Shown here one piece after another: positions 63,796-64,000 of a stretch of 64,000 bases of DNA. The position numbers were made by a program, and so were the translations under genes. This stretch comes from Campylobacter jejuni (lineage in GTDB: Bacteria > Campylobacterota > Campylobacteria > Campylobacterales > Campylobacteraceae). Numbering within the stretch: the stretch's first letter is position 1; each line of letters opens with the position of its first letter. The notes beneath the pieces were generated by a model. The model was not told where the DNA came from and ran no database searches. It was given only the letters and a program-made list of their open reading frames with translations. The stretch lies in the NCBI GenBank assembly GCA_014305285.1, contig JACRSG010000002.1, positions 152,026 to 216,025 on the forward strand, written 5' to 3'.

Positions 63796-64000
63796 TCATG
63801 CCTTTCAATACTATAGTCGTATGTATTCTTAATATTTTTTATTATCATTAAACTTTAAAAGTATATTTTAGCTCCCCATCTTCTTCCTAAACCCAACAAA
63901 TATTTACATTATTTAATTCCCTTTTAAGTTTAATGAGTTATAATTTCATTTCCTTTTTTCGAAAAAAGGGCTTAAAATCTTTTAAATTATAAAGTTTCAC

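Overview
The window is about 30% GC and spans the chromosomal replication origin region of a Campylobacter of the jejuni/coli group. I infer this from protein recognition (Rrc, FlgE2, DocA/DocB, the dnaA-dnaN-gyrB order) and from gene order. Nearly all genes left of dnaA (about 29.4 kb) are on the minus strand and most genes just right of it are on the plus strand, as expected for replichores diverging from oriC. I cannot decide between C. jejuni and C. coli without a database comparison.

Layout. 1-9,307 is the S10-spc ribosomal protein operon on the minus strand, from rpsJ to a secY cut by the window edge. 9,500-14,900 holds RNA-processing genes: an RsuA/RluB-type pseudouridine synthase, RNase J, ksgA, a nucleoside-phosphorylase-like gene, rlmN and a 32-aa membrane peptide. 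14,887-15,387 has four tRNAs (Met, Ser, Ala, Val), followed by a broken acetyltransferase gene. 15,820-20,620 is leuABCD behind a leucine-rich leader peptide. 20,744-21,858 is a hypothetical gene and queF. 22,133-25,745 is a methionine/sulfur operon: leader peptide, metY, a YeeE/TsuA-type thiosulfate channel, a TusA-like protein, metA. Then come flgE2 with a sigma-54 promoter, ruvC, dnaA, an oriC candidate, dnaN and gyrB. A yjcH-actP solute symporter pair follows, then gltBD, rnhB, a ComEA-like protein, a damaged rrc, ilvD, a YagU pseudogene, an HD-domain protein, queC, a degraded membrane-protein remnant, docB/docA, an FAH-family hydrolase, an RluA-type synthase, purB, nrdA, a TcyP-like symporter, thyX, pyrG, recJ and a secreted asparaginase.

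How the genes work together. The window is mostly housekeeping: translation, amino-acid biosynthesis (Leu, Ile/Val, Met, Glu), nucleotide synthesis (purB, nrdA, thyX, pyrG) and queuosine precursor synthesis (queC, queF). Two biosynthetic operons begin with short peptides that look like translation-sensing leaders: one ends in a run of Leu codons (leu), the other is a 20-aa Met/Cys-containing peptide whose last codons form a GC-rich hairpin (met). The met operon joins sulfur import (TsuA/TusA-like) to sulfur incorporation (MetA/MetY).

The least ordinary feature is small-scale decay and replacement. I found at least five broken genes: a GNAT acetyltransferase, a fragment before metA, an NhaC-like antiporter tail before gltB, a YagU/DUF1440 gene, and a probable DsbI tail. 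In addition rrc is still in frame but appears to have lost residues at all three of its metal sites. No insertion sequence, prophage, CRISPR array or rRNA gene was seen, and I found no clear novel defence or mobile system.
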